From Pseudomonas sp. Os17 (GTDB taxonomy: Bacteria > Pseudomonadota > Gammaproteobacteria > Pseudomonadales > Pseudomonadaceae), in NCBI RefSeq assembly GCF_001547895.1, contig NZ_AP014627.1, forward strand, positions 1,243,501 through 1,307,500: DNA of 64,000 bases, written 5' to 3'. The position numbers and the translations under genes were made by a program. The notes below the pieces were generated by a model. It worked only from the letters and a program-made list of their open reading frames with translations, was not told the origin of the DNA and did no database searches. Positions 17,146 through 26,273 of this stretch are shown one piece after another; position 1 is the stretch's first letter, and every line of letters starts with the position of its first letter.

Positions 17146-17679
17146 ATGTTGCACCCGCGCGCCCTTACCGCAAACGATATCCCGCAGCTCAAATGGATCG
17201 ACCGCGCCGAAGTCATCGACGGCTTCTACCGTGTGCAGGATGGCCGTCTGATCGGCTATGCCCAGCATGAGGTGGTCAGCGGCTGGCCGGAGGGCGAGGC
17301 CGAGCATGACGCGCTGATCTTGCAGCAGTGTTACCAGCGTGGCGGCTGGTTGTACGGGATTTTCGACGCTGAGGTGCTGGTGGCGGCAGCGGTGGTCGAT
17401 TGCCTGGCGATCGAGTGCGCCGGGCTGGATTTGCGACAGTTGAAATTCCTCCACGTGAGCCAGGCTTATCGCGGCCTTGGCCTGGGCCGGCAGCTGTTCG
17501 CCCTGGCCCGGGAGCAGGCCCTGGCCATGGGCGCCCAGGGCTTGTATGTATCGGCCACGCCGTCGTGGCACACGGTTGACTTCTACCGGCGCCTGGGCTG
17601 CGAAGTGCTGGCGACCCCGGACCCGGAGCTGCTGCGCATCGAGCCGGAGGATATCCACCTCTGTCTGCGGCTGGTTTAA
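17146..17679 (+). CDS. GNAT family N-acetyltransferase
   Basis: 177 residues with the GNAT fold. The acetyl-CoA pyrophosphate-binding motif A is visible as FLHVSQAYRGLGLGRQLF (Q/R-x-x-G-x-G form), followed by the helix LAREQALAMGAQGLYVSA and the motif B-like HTVDFYRRLGCEV. Substrate unknown. The start codon ATG at 17146 lies after GGAACC, a modest ribosome-binding site. Its TAA stop (17677-17679) overlaps the stop codon of the convergent DUF418 gene by two bases. It is divergent from opgD with 201 bases between them. Confidence 0.85.
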   Translation: MLHPRALTANDIPQLKWIDRAEVIDGFYRVQDGRLIGYAQHEVVSGWPEGEAEHDALILQQCYQRGGWLYGIFDAEVLVAAAVVDCLAIECAGLDLRQLKFLHVSQAYRGLGLGRQLFALAREQALAMGAQGLYVSATPSWHTVDFYRRLGCEVLATPDPELLRIEPEDIHLCLRLV

Positions 17680-18869
17680 GCCTGCGCGCGCTTGCGCCAG
17701 TGCGGCCAGGCGCCGATGGTCAGCGCCCGCAGCAGCCATTCGCAGGGGCCGTACTGATGGCTGCGCAGCCAGCCTGCGCTGAGCTGCATCTGCAACAGGT
17801 AGATGGCGATCACCAGCAGGGGAATCCACAGGGGCTGCAGGTGGTTGATCAGCCCCAGCCCGTAGCCGGTGAACAGCAGGCACAGGATCAGCGATTGCAG
17901 CAGGTAGTTGCTCAATGACATCCGTCCCAGCGGCGCCAGGCGTTGGCACAGGCGCTGGCCCAGAGGCGAGTCGAAGGCCCGAAGCAGCAGCATGGCGTAG
18001 CTGGCCGAGAGCAGCGGTGCGCTGATCTGGCTGATGCCGTAGCCGATGACCTCCAGGCCGCCACCAGGCGCGTAGGCGCTGCAGTAACCGTAGAACAGGG
18101 CGCCCCCCAGGCCGATGGGCAGGGTCAGGGCCAGCAGCCGGGGCACCCGCGCGGCAAAGCGCTCGGGCGCCACCAGCAGGCCCTTGCGTCCGGCCACATA
18201 ACCCAGGAGGAACATCGCCAGGGTGCTGGGCCCCTGCAGCAGCCACAGGGCCGAGGCGGTTTCCAGCAAATGCGCAGCGTTGTAGCCGAGGGTGTCCAGC
18301 GCATCTCCACCCAGGGCCAGATCCTTGAGCAGCGGCTGGTCGTCGGCGGCCCCGGTATAGAGGCCGGCGTTCAGCAACTCGATGCCAAACAGCAGAATCA
18401 GCAGCGCCGTGGCGCCGATCAACAGGATCGCCAGGATGGCCGCCATCCGTGCTGTCAGCCCGCGCAACGCCAGCAGCACCAGGCCCAGCAGCGCGTACAG
18501 GGTGAGGATCTCGCCGTAGAACAGCAGCGCGCCATGCACCAGGCCGATGGCCAGCAAGGCCAGTTGCCGCCGCAGTATGCGCGGCACGAAGCGTTCACCC
18601 GCCCGCTCGGCGGAGGCCATCTGCAGGGTGAAGCTGTAGCCGAACAGGAAGGAGAACAGCAGGTAGAACTTGGCCTCGAACAGCACCGACACCAGCCAGC
18701 GGATCAGGTGGTCGAGGTCGCTGGCGTAGGCCGGGTTGCTGACCGGCGAGGCGTAGTAGGGATCGGCGAAAGACCAGATGTTCACCGCCAGGATGCCCAG
18801 CAGTGCGAAGCCGCGCAGGGCATCGACCTGCTGCAGGCGTGCGGCCTGGCGCGGCAATGGCGCGTTCAT
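17676..18869 (-). CDS. DUF418 (YeiB-like) multi-spanning membrane protein
   Basis: 397 residues, with about ten hydrophobic helices. The N-terminal DALRGFALLGILAVNIWSF is the signature of the YeiB/DUF418 family (HGSNAT-like acyltransferase fold). The C-terminal DUF418 part has LAPLGRMSLSNYLLQSLI and the ending YGPCEWLLRALTIG. Members are inner-membrane proteins proposed to move acyl groups or small substrates across the membrane; the substrate is not known. The gene is convergent with the GNAT gene and the two stop codons overlap. Confidence 0.88.
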   Translation of the reverse strand: MNAPLPRQAARLQQVDALRGFALLGILAVNIWSFADPYYASPVSNPAYASDLDHLIRWLVSVLFEAKFYLLFSFLFGYSFTLQMASAERAGERFVPRILRRQLALLAIGLVHGALLFYGEILTLYALLGLVLLALRGLTARMAAILAILLIGATALLILLFGIELLNAGLYTGAADDQPLLKDLALGGDALDTLGYNAAHLLETASALWLLQGPSTLAMFLLGYVAGRKGLLVAPERFAARVPRLLALTLPIGLGGALFYGYCSAYAPGGGLEVIGYGISQISAPLLSASYAMLLLRAFDSPLGQRLCQRLAPLGRMSLSNYLLQSLILCLLFTGYGLGLINHLQPLWIPLLVIAIYLLQMQLSAGWLRSHQYGPCEWLLRALTIGAWPHWRKRAQA

Positions 18870-19039
18870 GTCCGGGGCCCGAGCAACAGGGCATGTTCCA
18901 GAGGGACGAGGGGCATGGGCTGGCCTGTCGGTTAAAGGAGTGAAGGCTCAATTAACGCGATCAGGCGGCGTGGGGGCAATCAAACTCTTGTGAAAAAAAG
19001 TCAACGGGCCTGCGCCGGGGCTGGCACGCCGCTCCGGGT

Positions 19040-20089
19040 TCAGCTCTGCGCCGGCAGGCACTGGGCTCCGGCGGCGGGCGTTTCGCCCTTTTTGGTCCAC
19101 CAGGTCAGGCGGTTGAGGCTGTTCAGGTCGCCACGCTTGATCGCTTCCCGGTAGCAGGCCAGGGCCCGGGGGGCATCGGTGGTGCCCCACTTACCCTCGG
19201 CGTAGCCGCTGCCCAGGTAGTAGAAGGCGCTGGCCGAGTCCAGTTCCCGGGCGGTGCGCTGCACCAGCTCTTCGGACTTGCGGGGTTGCTGGCATTCATT
19301 GACCGAGCCATCGCCGAGCGGATCGCAGTAGTACATCGACAGCATCAGCGCCGCCTCGGCATCGGTCTGGGCATAGGGCAGCAGCAGTTCTTCCGGCTCC
19401 CCGAGCTTGAGCTCCGGCGCCATGCCCGAGTAGCCCAGGCTCACGGCCTGCACGGCCGCCTTGGCCGAGCCATGGCGGGCGGCGTCCAGCAGAATCTGCT
19501 GACCCAGCTCGAAGAAGTACTGGGTCAACAGGTATTGCTCCCGGCCGCCGTAGCCCAGGAACAGATCGGCCTTGCGCATCTGCCGTTGCAAGGCTGTTTC
19601 GTTGGCCGGGGCGTCCTGGTCGAGCAGGCCGTCCATGGACCACTGCTCCACCCGCACCAGCTGCCAGCAGGCGCCCTGTTGAAAGACGAAGGCCTGGACC
19701 ACATCGCCCAGCGGGTCATGCACCACCAGGGTCTGGCTCTCCCAGAAGGATTGCAGTCCGGCCCGGGCCTGGGCCTTCGGATCGAGCAGGGTCAGCAGGT
19801 GTCGGGTATCGCCCGTCAGCTTGTGCCGGGTGGTGATCTCGCGTCCGTACTCGTCGTGGGCCGGGCGCTGTTCGATCAGCGGCGAATCGGTGAACGCCTG
19901 CTGCAGCTCCGGGCTGCTGGCAAAGGCCTGGAGGAAGGTCGGCAGGTCGCTGGACGGGCAGGCGGGGGCAGCGGCCTGGGCCGCTTGAGCGGCACCACCG
20001 AGCAACAGGGCGGCGCACAGTGGGCGCAAAAGATGACGAAGGGCGGGCATCGGCGAACTCGTTGAGGTGGGAGACAGAGCGTCGGTCAT
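19040..20089 (-). CDS. Exported protein with a Sel1-like C-terminus, function unknown
   Basis: 349 residues from the ATG at 20089, which overlaps the upstream stop codon as ATGA. An alternative start is the ATG at 20050, which leads directly into a signal peptide (PALRHLLRPLCAALLLGGAAQAAQA). The mature part begins APACPSSDLPTFLQAF. Near the C-terminus, SASAFYYLGSGYAEGKWG and ALACYREAIKRGDLNSL look like one or two Sel1/TPR-type helix pairs. It is therefore probably periplasmic and protein-binding. I do not recognise a named family. The ATGA overlap implies translational coupling to the small membrane protein before it. Confidence 0.7.
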   Translation of the reverse strand: MTDALSPTSTSSPMPALRHLLRPLCAALLLGGAAQAAQAAAPACPSSDLPTFLQAFASSPELQQAFTDSPLIEQRPAHDEYGREITTRHKLTGDTRHLLTLLDPKAQARAGLQSFWESQTLVVHDPLGDVVQAFVFQQGACWQLVRVEQWSMDGLLDQDAPANETALQRQMRKADLFLGYGGREQYLLTQYFFELGQQILLDAARHGSAKAAVQAVSLGYSGMAPELKLGEPEELLLPYAQTDAEAALMLSMYYCDPLGDGSVNECQQPRKSEELVQRTARELDSASAFYYLGSGYAEGKWGTTDAPRALACYREAIKRGDLNSLNRLTWWTKKGETPAAGAQCLPAQS

Positions 20090-20496
20090 GGGCTGTCCGG
20101 GGCGGGCGCGGGCAGCAGGCGGCGGCACAGCCACTGGGCCAGAGCGATCGCCAGCAGCGGCGGCACGCTCATCAGCAGGCAATAGACGTAGCCGCGTACC
20201 GGATGGTCGGGAAACATCGCCCAGGCGGTGAACAGCACCAGGGCGCCGACCAGGCCCAGCTTGGCCTTCAGGTTGGGCACCAGGGCCACCAGCACGCTGA
20301 CGATGATCAGCAGATAAAACAGTAAATCCACCATCACACCCAGGCCAAAGCCCTTGGCCAGGGCGCCGAAGTAGCTGCGATACACCGGTATGCCCCAGAC
20401 ATGCGCCAGATAGAACAGCGGCGCCGGCAGCGCAAGCGGCACCAGGCTGGTGCAGATGCGCAGCAGGTGATAACGGCTTGTGGCGTCCAGGCTCAT
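20086..20496 (-). CDS. Small four-helix membrane protein, function unknown
   Basis: 136 residues with about four hydrophobic segments (around 17-34, 48-72, 79-96, 104-124), ending in a Pro-rich tail. No family was recognised. The segments MVDLLFYLLIIVSVLVALV and LMSVPPLLAIALAQW look like transmembrane helices. It overlaps the exported Sel1-like gene by four bases and is probably its operon partner. The 205 bases upstream, up to the end of the aldehyde dehydrogenase gene, contain no visible gene and probably the promoter. No clear ribosome-binding site precedes the ATG at 20496. Confidence 0.65.
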   Translation of the reverse strand: MSLDATSRYHLLRICTSLVPLALPAPLFYLAHVWGIPVYRSYFGALAKGFGLGVMVDLLFYLLIIVSVLVALVPNLKAKLGLVGALVLFTAWAMFPDHPVRGYVYCLLMSVPPLLAIALAQWLCRRLLPAPAPDSP

Positions 20497-20701
20497 GGAC
20501 GGCGCTCGCGGGCGGTGGTGGTGGGAGGGCGGGGCATGGGCGCATCCTTGCTGCCGGAAGGTGTTCAGCGATTCCGGTCGATGGCGCCGGGGTTTTCAGG
20601 CGGCGGATAGTGCCGCAACTGGGGGCGCTAATCCAGTCTGGCGGCTGGGGATCGAGCGGCAGGCGCTGTGGGGCCAGCGCCTGCCGATGGCCCGTGCAGG
20701 C

Positions 20702-22132
20702 TCAGTGCTTGAACATGACGTGGCGGACCGTGGTGTAGTCCTCCAGGCCATACAGGGACATGTCCTTGCCGTAGCCGGACAGTTTCTGTCCGCCGTGGGG
20801 CATTTCGCTGACCAGCATGAAGTGAGTGTTGACCCAGGTGCAGCCGTATTGCAGGCGTGCCGACAAGCGATGGGCGCGGCCGACGTCGGCAGTCCACACC
20901 GAGGAGGCCAGGCCGTAGTCCGAGTCGTTGGCCCACCCCAGGACCTGGGCTTCATCCTCGAAGCGGGTCACCGAAACCACCGGGCCGAAGACTTCGCGGC
21001 GGACGATTTCGTCGTCCTGCCGGGCGTCGGCCAGCACCGTGGGTTCGAAGAAGTAGCCGTTGCCCGGCACGGCCTTGCCCCCGGTGATCAGGCGCATGTG
21101 TGGCTGGGCGAGGGCGCGCTCGACAAACCCGGCCACGCGGTCGCGATGCGCGGCGGTGATCAGCGGCCCCAGCTCGGTCGCCGGGTCGTCCTGCAGGCCG
21201 TGGCGGATACTGCCGACGGCGGCGCCGAGCTGCTCGACGAAGCGTTCGTAGACCCCGGCCTGCACGTAGATCCGGCAAGCGGCAGTGCAGTCCTGGCCGG
21301 CGTTGTAGAAGCCGAAGGCGCGGATGCCCGCCACCGCAGCGTCGAGGTCGGCGTCGTCGAAGATGATCACCGGGGCCTTGCCCCCCAGTTCCATGTGCAT
21401 GCGTTTGACGCTGTCGGCGGTGCTGGAAATGATGTTCGCGCCCGTGGCGATCGAACCGGTGAGCGACACCATGCGCACTTTGGGGTGGGTCACCAGCGGC
21501 TGGCCGACGCTCGGGCCACGGCCGAACACCAGGTTGAGCACGCCGGCCGGGAAAAACTCGCTGGCCAGTTCGGCCAGGCGCAGGGCGGTCAGCGGGGTCT
21601 GTTCCGAGGGCTTGAGCACCACGGTATTGCCGGCGGCCAGGGCCGGGGCGATCTTCCAGGCGACCATCATCAGCGGGTAGTTCCAGGGGGCGATGGAGGC
21701 GATCACCCCCACCGGGTCGCGGCGGATCATCGAGGTGTGCCCGGGCAGGTATTCCCCCGCCGCCGAGCCGCCCAGGCAGCGGCTGGCGCCGGCGAAGAAG
21801 CGGAACACGTCGGCGATGGCCGGGATTTCATCATTCAGGGCCGCGCTCAGGGGCTTGCCGCAGTTGTCCGATTCCAGCCTGGCCAGCTCGGCGCCGTGGG
21901 CCTCGATGGTGTCGGCGAGCTTGAGCAGCAGCAGCGAGCGGTCCTTGGGCGGGGTCTGCGACCAACTGGCGAAGGCGTCGTCGGCGGCCCGCACCGCGGC
22001 GTCCACCTGGGCCTGGCTGGCCTCGTTGATCTCCACCAGCACGCTGCCCAGGGCCGGGTTGTACACCGGCTGGGCCGGCCCCTCGCCGGCCACCAGTTGG
22101 CCGTTGATCAGCAATTTGCTCTGCATGTTCAT
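20702..22132 (-). CDS. Aldehyde dehydrogenase, gamma-aminobutyraldehyde dehydrogenase-like (PatD/YdcW)
   Basis: 476 residues, the length of E. coli PatD. NAD(P)-dependent aldehyde dehydrogenase motifs are intact: [23 protein letters not shown] with the general-base Glu, and the catalytic Cys in [12 protein letters not shown]. It is the last gene of a unit whose order (binding protein, ATPase, two permeases, aldehyde dehydrogenase) matches E. coli ydcSTUV-patD. Predicted reaction: 4-aminobutanal to GABA in putrescine degradation. Exact substrate is inference. GGAGA lies before the ATG. A second, closely similar enzyme sits at the head of the same block. Confidence 0.85.
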   Translation of the reverse strand: MNMQSKLLINGQLVAGEGPAQPVYNPALGSVLVEINEASQAQVDAAVRAADDAFASWSQTPPKDRSLLLLKLADTIEAHGAELARLESDNCGKPLSAALNDEIPAIADVFRFFAGASRCLGGSAAGEYLPGHTSMIRRDPVGVIASIAPWNYPLMMVAWKIAPALAAGNTVVLKPSEQTPLTALRLAELASEFFPAGVLNLVFGRGPSVGQPLVTHPKVRMVSLTGSIATGANIISSTADSVKRMHMELGGKAPVIIFDDADLDAAVAGIRAFGFYNAGQDCTAACRIYVQAGVYERFVEQLGAAVGSIRHGLQDDPATELGPLITAAHRDRVAGFVERALAQPHMRLITGGKAVPGNGYFFEPTVLADARQDDEIVRREVFGPVVSVTRFEDEAQVLGWANDSDYGLASSVWTADVGRAHRLSARLQYGCTWVNTHFMLVSEMPHGGQKLSGYGKDMSLYGLEDYTTVRHVMFKH

Positions 22133-22165
22133 CTCCTTTCTTGGCGCTGAGGGTAGGGAAGCGGG

Positions 22166-22975
22166 TTATTTGCCGCCGCTGCCGGCCACGCTTTCGCCGC
22201 CACGGGTCAGGTAGTAGGCGCCGAGGATCGGCAGCATGGTCACCAGCATCACCAGCATGGCCACCACGTTGGTCACCGGTACGTCCCGGGGCCGGCTCAA
22301 CTGGTTGAGCAGCCACAGCGGTAGGGTGCGTTCATGGCCGGCGGTGAAGGTGGTGACGATGATTTCATCGAACGACAGGGCGAACGCCAGCATGCCCCCC
22401 GCCAGCAAGGCCGAACCGAGGTTGGGCAGGATGATGTAGCGGAAGGTCTGCCAGCCGTCGGCGCCCAGGTCCATGGAGGCTTCGATCAGGCTGTGGGAGG
22501 TGCGCCGCAGTCGGGCGATCACGTTGTTGTGGACGATCACCACGCAGAAGGTGGCGTGGCCGACGACGATGGTGAACAGCCCCGGCTCGATGCCCAGGGT
22601 CTTGAAGGTCGCCAGCAGGGCGATGCCGGTGATGATGCCCGGCAGGGCGATGGGCAGGATCAGCATCAGCGAGATGCCCTGCTTGCCGAAGAACTCGCGG
22701 CGGTACAGGGCCGCCGAGGCCAGGGTGCCGAGGACCAGGGCGATCAGGGTGGCGATGGCGGCGATCTGCAGCGACAGCTGGATGGCGTCCAGCACGTCGG
22801 GGCGGTTGAAGGCCACGCTGAACCACTTCAGGGTCAGGCCCCGGGGCGGAAAGCTGAAGGCCGCGTCCTCGGTGTTGAAGGCGTAGAGGACGATGATCAG
22901 GATCGGGAAGTGCAGGAACACCAGCCCGCCCCAGGCCGCCAGACGCAGGCCGAAGGATGCTCGTTCAGAGTGCAT
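22166..22975 (-). CDS. ABC transporter permease, PotC/YdcV-like
   Basis: 269 residues with six hydrophobic helices. The binding-protein-dependent transport EAA loop is readable as [21 protein letters not shown]-terminal [20 protein letters not shown] matches the PotC/YdcV type. It forms the inner-membrane channel together with the preceding permease, with which it overlaps by 11 bases. The predicted substrate is a polyamine or related amine, inferred from the operon order. Confidence 0.88.
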   Translation of the reverse strand: MHSERASFGLRLAAWGGLVFLHFPILIIVLYAFNTEDAAFSFPPRGLTLKWFSVAFNRPDVLDAIQLSLQIAAIATLIALVLGTLASAALYRREFFGKQGISLMLILPIALPGIITGIALLATFKTLGIEPGLFTIVVGHATFCVVIVHNNVIARLRRTSHSLIEASMDLGADGWQTFRYIILPNLGSALLAGGMLAFALSFDEIIVTTFTAGHERTLPLWLLNQLSRPRDVPVTNVVAMLVMLVTMLPILGAYYLTRGGESVAGSGGK

Positions 22976-23909
22976 CGAAGGCCCCCAGGCGTTTGACGAT
23001 GGACAGGTAGATGGCGATCAGCACGATGGGCACCAGGGTGAAGGCGGCTGCCATCGGCAGGTTGCCGATGGCGCCTTGCTGGGCGTAGACCATGCTGCCG
23101 ACGAAGTAGCCCGGCGGGCCCACCAGTTGCGGCACGATGAAGTCCCCCAGGGTCAGGGAGAAGGTGAAGATCGAGCCGGCGGCGATGCCCGGCACCGCCA
23201 GCGGCAGGACCACCAGCATGAAGGTCTGGCGCGGCGTGGCCCCGAGGTCCGCCGAGGCTTGCAGCAGCGAGGGCGGCAGACGCTCCAGGGACGCCTGGAT
23301 CGGCAGGATCATGAACGGCAGCCAGATGTAGACGAACACCAGGAAGCGCCCCAGGTGCGAGGTCGACAGGGTGCTGCCGCCGACCCCGGGAACGCCCAGC
23401 AGCCATTGCAGCCCCGTCTCCAGCCCCAGGTGCTGGATGAACCACTGGGCCACGCCGCCCTTGGCCAGCAGCAGGGTCCAGGCATAGGCCTTGACGATGT
23501 AGCTGGCCCACATCGGCAGCATCACCGCGATGTAGAAGAACGCCTTGGTCTTGCCGCTGGTGTAGCGGGCCATGTAGTAGGCGATGGGAAAGGCGACGAT
23601 GGCGCTGGCGATGGACACCGCCACGGCCATGCCCAGGGTGCGCAGGATGATGTCGACGTTCGACGGCTGCAGCAGCGCGGCGAAGTTGCCCAGGGTCAGC
23701 TCCGGGGTGACCGCCATGGTGAAGTCGTCGAAGGTGTAGAAACCCTGCCACAGCAGGGTCAGCAGGGAGCCGAGGTAGATCGCGCCGAACCAGATCAGCG
23801 GCGGCACCAGCAGCAGCGTCAGGTACAGGTTGGGGCGCCGGTACAGCAGGTTGGACAAGCGCCGCAGGGGCGTGTCGCCGCTGCCTTGGACGAGGGCCTG
23901 GGTGCTCAT
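22965..23909 (-). CDS. ABC transporter permease, PotB/YdcU-like
   Basis: 314 residues. The N-terminal [20 protein letters not shown] helix, the EAA-type loop [20 protein letters not shown] and the C-terminal [19 protein letters not shown] place it with PotB/YdcU permeases. It starts one base after the stop of the ATPase gene and overlaps the second permease, so the three genes are translationally linked. The subunit sits in the inner membrane and pairs with the other permease. Confidence 0.88.
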   Translation of the reverse strand: MSTQALVQGSGDTPLRRLSNLLYRRPNLYLTLLLVPPLIWFGAIYLGSLLTLLWQGFYTFDDFTMAVTPELTLGNFAALLQPSNVDIILRTLGMAVAVSIASAIVAFPIAYYMARYTSGKTKAFFYIAVMLPMWASYIVKAYAWTLLLAKGGVAQWFIQHLGLETGLQWLLGVPGVGGSTLSTSHLGRFLVFVYIWLPFMILPIQASLERLPPSLLQASADLGATPRQTFMLVVLPLAVPGIAAGSIFTFSLTLGDFIVPQLVGPPGYFVGSMVYAQQGAIGNLPMAAAFTLVPIVLIAIYLSIVKRLGAFDAL

Positions 23910-23910
23910 C

Positions 23911-24948
23911 TCAGGCCTCGCTGGTCGGGGTGTCGGTCAGCGGGATCATCGCCTCCCGGGCCCAGCGGGCGCTGATGCGTTGTCCGGTGCAGTGGCTGCT
24001 GCCGGTGTCCAGCCATTGGTTGTTGGCCTGGCTGATGTTCAGGGTCTGGCCGTTGTCCAGCTTCATTTCGAAGCGGGTGGCGCTGCCCTGGTACTGGATG
24101 TCGTGCAGCAGGCCGCTGATCTCGATCTCCGAGGCCGCCAGCGGGCCTTGGGCGAAACGCACGTGTTCCGGGCGGATGGAGAAGGGCTGCGGGCTGCCGC
24201 TGAGCTGTTGCGCCAGCTCGCCGCGAATCACGTTGGAAGTGCCGACGAATTCGGCGACGAAGGTGGTGGCGGGTTTCATGTACAGGTTGCGCGGGCTGTC
24301 CACCTGTTCGATGCGGCCCTTGTTGAATACCGCCACCCGGTCGGACATCGACAGGGCCTCGGTCTGATCGTGGGTGACGAAGATGAAGGTGATGCCCAAC
24401 TGGCGCTGGAGTTTCTTCAGTTCGCCCTGCATCTGCTCGCGCAGTTTCAGGTCCAGCGCCCCCAGGGGTTCATCCAGCAGCAGTACCCGTGGCCGGTTGA
24501 CCAGGGCCCGGGCCAGGGCCACCCGCTGGCGCTGGCCACCGGACAGTTGCGCCGGCTTGCGCTCGCCATAACCGCCCAGGGCCACCATCTGCAGGGCCGC
24601 CTCGGCGCGCTCCAGGCGTTCTTGGCGGGCCACGCCCTTGACCTTCAGGCCGTAGGCGACGTTGTCCCGCACGTTCATGTGGGGGAACAGCGCGTAGTCC
24701 TGGAACACCGTGTTGACGTCCCGTTGATAGGGCGGCAGGCCCGCGGCCTCGGCGCCGTGAATGCGGATAGAGCCGGCGCTGGGCTGCTCGAAGCCGGCAA
24801 TCAGCCGCAGGCAGGTGGTCTTGCCCGAACCGGACGGGCCGAGCATGGAGAAGAATTCACCGTCGTGGATATCGATGGACACCCGGTCGACGGCCTTGAC
24901 CTCGCCGAACTGCCGGGAAACCTGGGTGAACTGGACTGCAAGGGTCAT
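23911..24948 (-). CDS. ABC transporter ATP-binding protein, PotA/YdcT-like
   Basis: 345 residues from the ATG at 24948 (MTLAVQFTQVSRQFGEV). Walker A GPSGSGKTT, signature LSGGQRQRVALARALV, Walker B VLLLDEPLGALDL and the switch His in IFVTHDQTEAL are all present, followed by a C-terminal TOBE-like regulatory domain (FSIRPEHVRFA). It powers import through the two permeases that follow. The frame stays open upstream, but that part overlaps the binding-protein gene and is not conserved in character. Confidence 0.93.
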   Translation of the reverse strand: MTLAVQFTQVSRQFGEVKAVDRVSIDIHDGEFFSMLGPSGSGKTTCLRLIAGFEQPSAGSIRIHGAEAAGLPPYQRDVNTVFQDYALFPHMNVRDNVAYGLKVKGVARQERLERAEAALQMVALGGYGERKPAQLSGGQRQRVALARALVNRPRVLLLDEPLGALDLKLREQMQGELKKLQRQLGITFIFVTHDQTEALSMSDRVAVFNKGRIEQVDSPRNLYMKPATTFVAEFVGTSNVIRGELAQQLSGSPQPFSIRPEHVRFAQGPLAASEIEISGLLHDIQYQGSATRFEMKLDNGQTLNISQANNQWLDTGSSHCTGQRISARWAREAMIPLTDTPTSEA

Positions 24949-25033
24949 GGTGCACTGCTCCGCAAAGGCAGGGCCGCCACTGGCGGCCTGCCTGGACTGC
25001 TGGGTCGACGAGGGCCTGGTTGGACAGGTCGTT

Positions 25034-26185
25034 CTAGCGGCCACCCATGATGGCGATGTAGTCCTGGGTCCAGCGGCTGTAGGGCACGAACTTGCCGCCC
25101 TCGGCCTGCGGGGTTTTCCAGAAGGCGATCTTGTCGAACTGATCGAAACCGTTGGTCTTGCAGCCCTCGGCCCCCAGCAGCTCGCTCTCTTTGCAGGCCG
25201 CTGGCACCGCCGGCAACGAGCCGAACCAGGCGGCGACGTCGCCCTGGACCTTGGGCTTGAGCGACCAGTCCATCCACTTGTAGGCGCAGTTGGGGTGCTT
25301 GGCCTCGGCGTGCAGCATGGTGGTGTCGGCCCAGCCGGTGGCGCCTTCCTTGGGAATGGTCGAGGCGATCGGCTGTTTCTCGTTGACCAGGCCATTGACC
25401 TGATAGGGCCAGGCGCTGGAGGCCACCACGCCCTCGTTCTTGAAGTCACTCATCTGCACCGTGGTGTCGTGCCAGTAGCGGTGGATCAGCGGTTGCTGGG
25501 CGCGCAGCAGATCGAGCACCGCCTTGTACTGGGCCTCGGTCAGCTCATAGGGACTCTGGATGCCCAGTTCCGGCCGTGCGGTCTTGAGGTACAGCGCCGC
25601 GTCGGCGATGTAGATCGGGCCGTCATAGGCCTGGACGCGGCCTTTGTTGGGCTTGCCGTCCGGCAGGTTCTGCGCCGTGAACACCACGTCCCAGCTGGTG
25701 GGCGCCTGCTTGAACACCTGGGTGTTGTACATCAGCACGTTGGGGCCCCATTGGTAGGGGGTGCCGTAGGTCTTGTGCTCGACCACGTACCAGGGGCCGT
25801 CCTTGAGGCGCGGGTCGAGGTTCTTCCAGTTGGCGATCAGCGCGGTGTTGATCGGTTGCACCCGCTTGCCGGCAATCAACCGCAGGGAGGCGTCGCCGGA
25901 GGCGGTCACCAGGTCGTAGCCGCCCTTGGCCATGAGGCTGACCATCTCGTCGGAGGTGGCGGCGGTCTTGACGTTGACCTTGCAGCCGGTTTCCTGCTCG
26001 AAGCCGGTGACCCAGTCGTAATTCTTGTCGCTCTCGCCCCGTTCGATGTACCCCGGCCAGGCGACGATATCCAGTTGGCCTTCGCCCGGGCCCACGGCCT
26101 TGAGCGGTTCGGCGGCCTGCAGGCTGGCGCTGGCCAGCAGGGCGGTGGTGAGAGCACTGAGGATTGCGGTCTTGTGCGCGGACAT
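25034..26185 (-). CDS. Periplasmic substrate-binding protein, YdcS/PotD-like
   Basis: 383 residues from the ATG at 26185, close to E. coli YdcS (~381). A signal peptide (SAHKTAILSALTTALLASASLQA) is followed by a type-II periplasmic binding-protein fold: LDIVAWPGYIERG, GFEQETGCKVNVK, GPNVLMYNTQVF and a Trp-rich C-terminal half. Binding of a polyamine or related compound is inferred from the operon. The chosen start lies at the beginning of the signal peptide; GGCAATTCC-like sequence upstream gives a weak ribosome-binding site. Confidence 0.88.
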   Translation of the reverse strand: MSAHKTAILSALTTALLASASLQAAEPLKAVGPGEGQLDIVAWPGYIERGESDKNYDWVTGFEQETGCKVNVKTAATSDEMVSLMAKGGYDLVTASGDASLRLIAGKRVQPINTALIANWKNLDPRLKDGPWYVVEHKTYGTPYQWGPNVLMYNTQVFKQAPTSWDVVFTAQNLPDGKPNKGRVQAYDGPIYIADAALYLKTARPELGIQSPYELTEAQYKAVLDLLRAQQPLIHRYWHDTTVQMSDFKNEGVVASSAWPYQVNGLVNEKQPIASTIPKEGATGWADTTMLHAEAKHPNCAYKWMDWSLKPKVQGDVAAWFGSLPAVPAACKESELLGAEGCKTNGFDQFDKIAFWKTPQAEGGKFVPYSRWTQDYIAIMGGR

Positions 26186-26273
26186 AGGAATTGCCTCTGC
26201 TTTTATTAGGATCGGGGCAGTGGTTGACGATGAGTGCTGCGGCCGCGGACGGCTTGTTATTAGCGTAGTGGTG

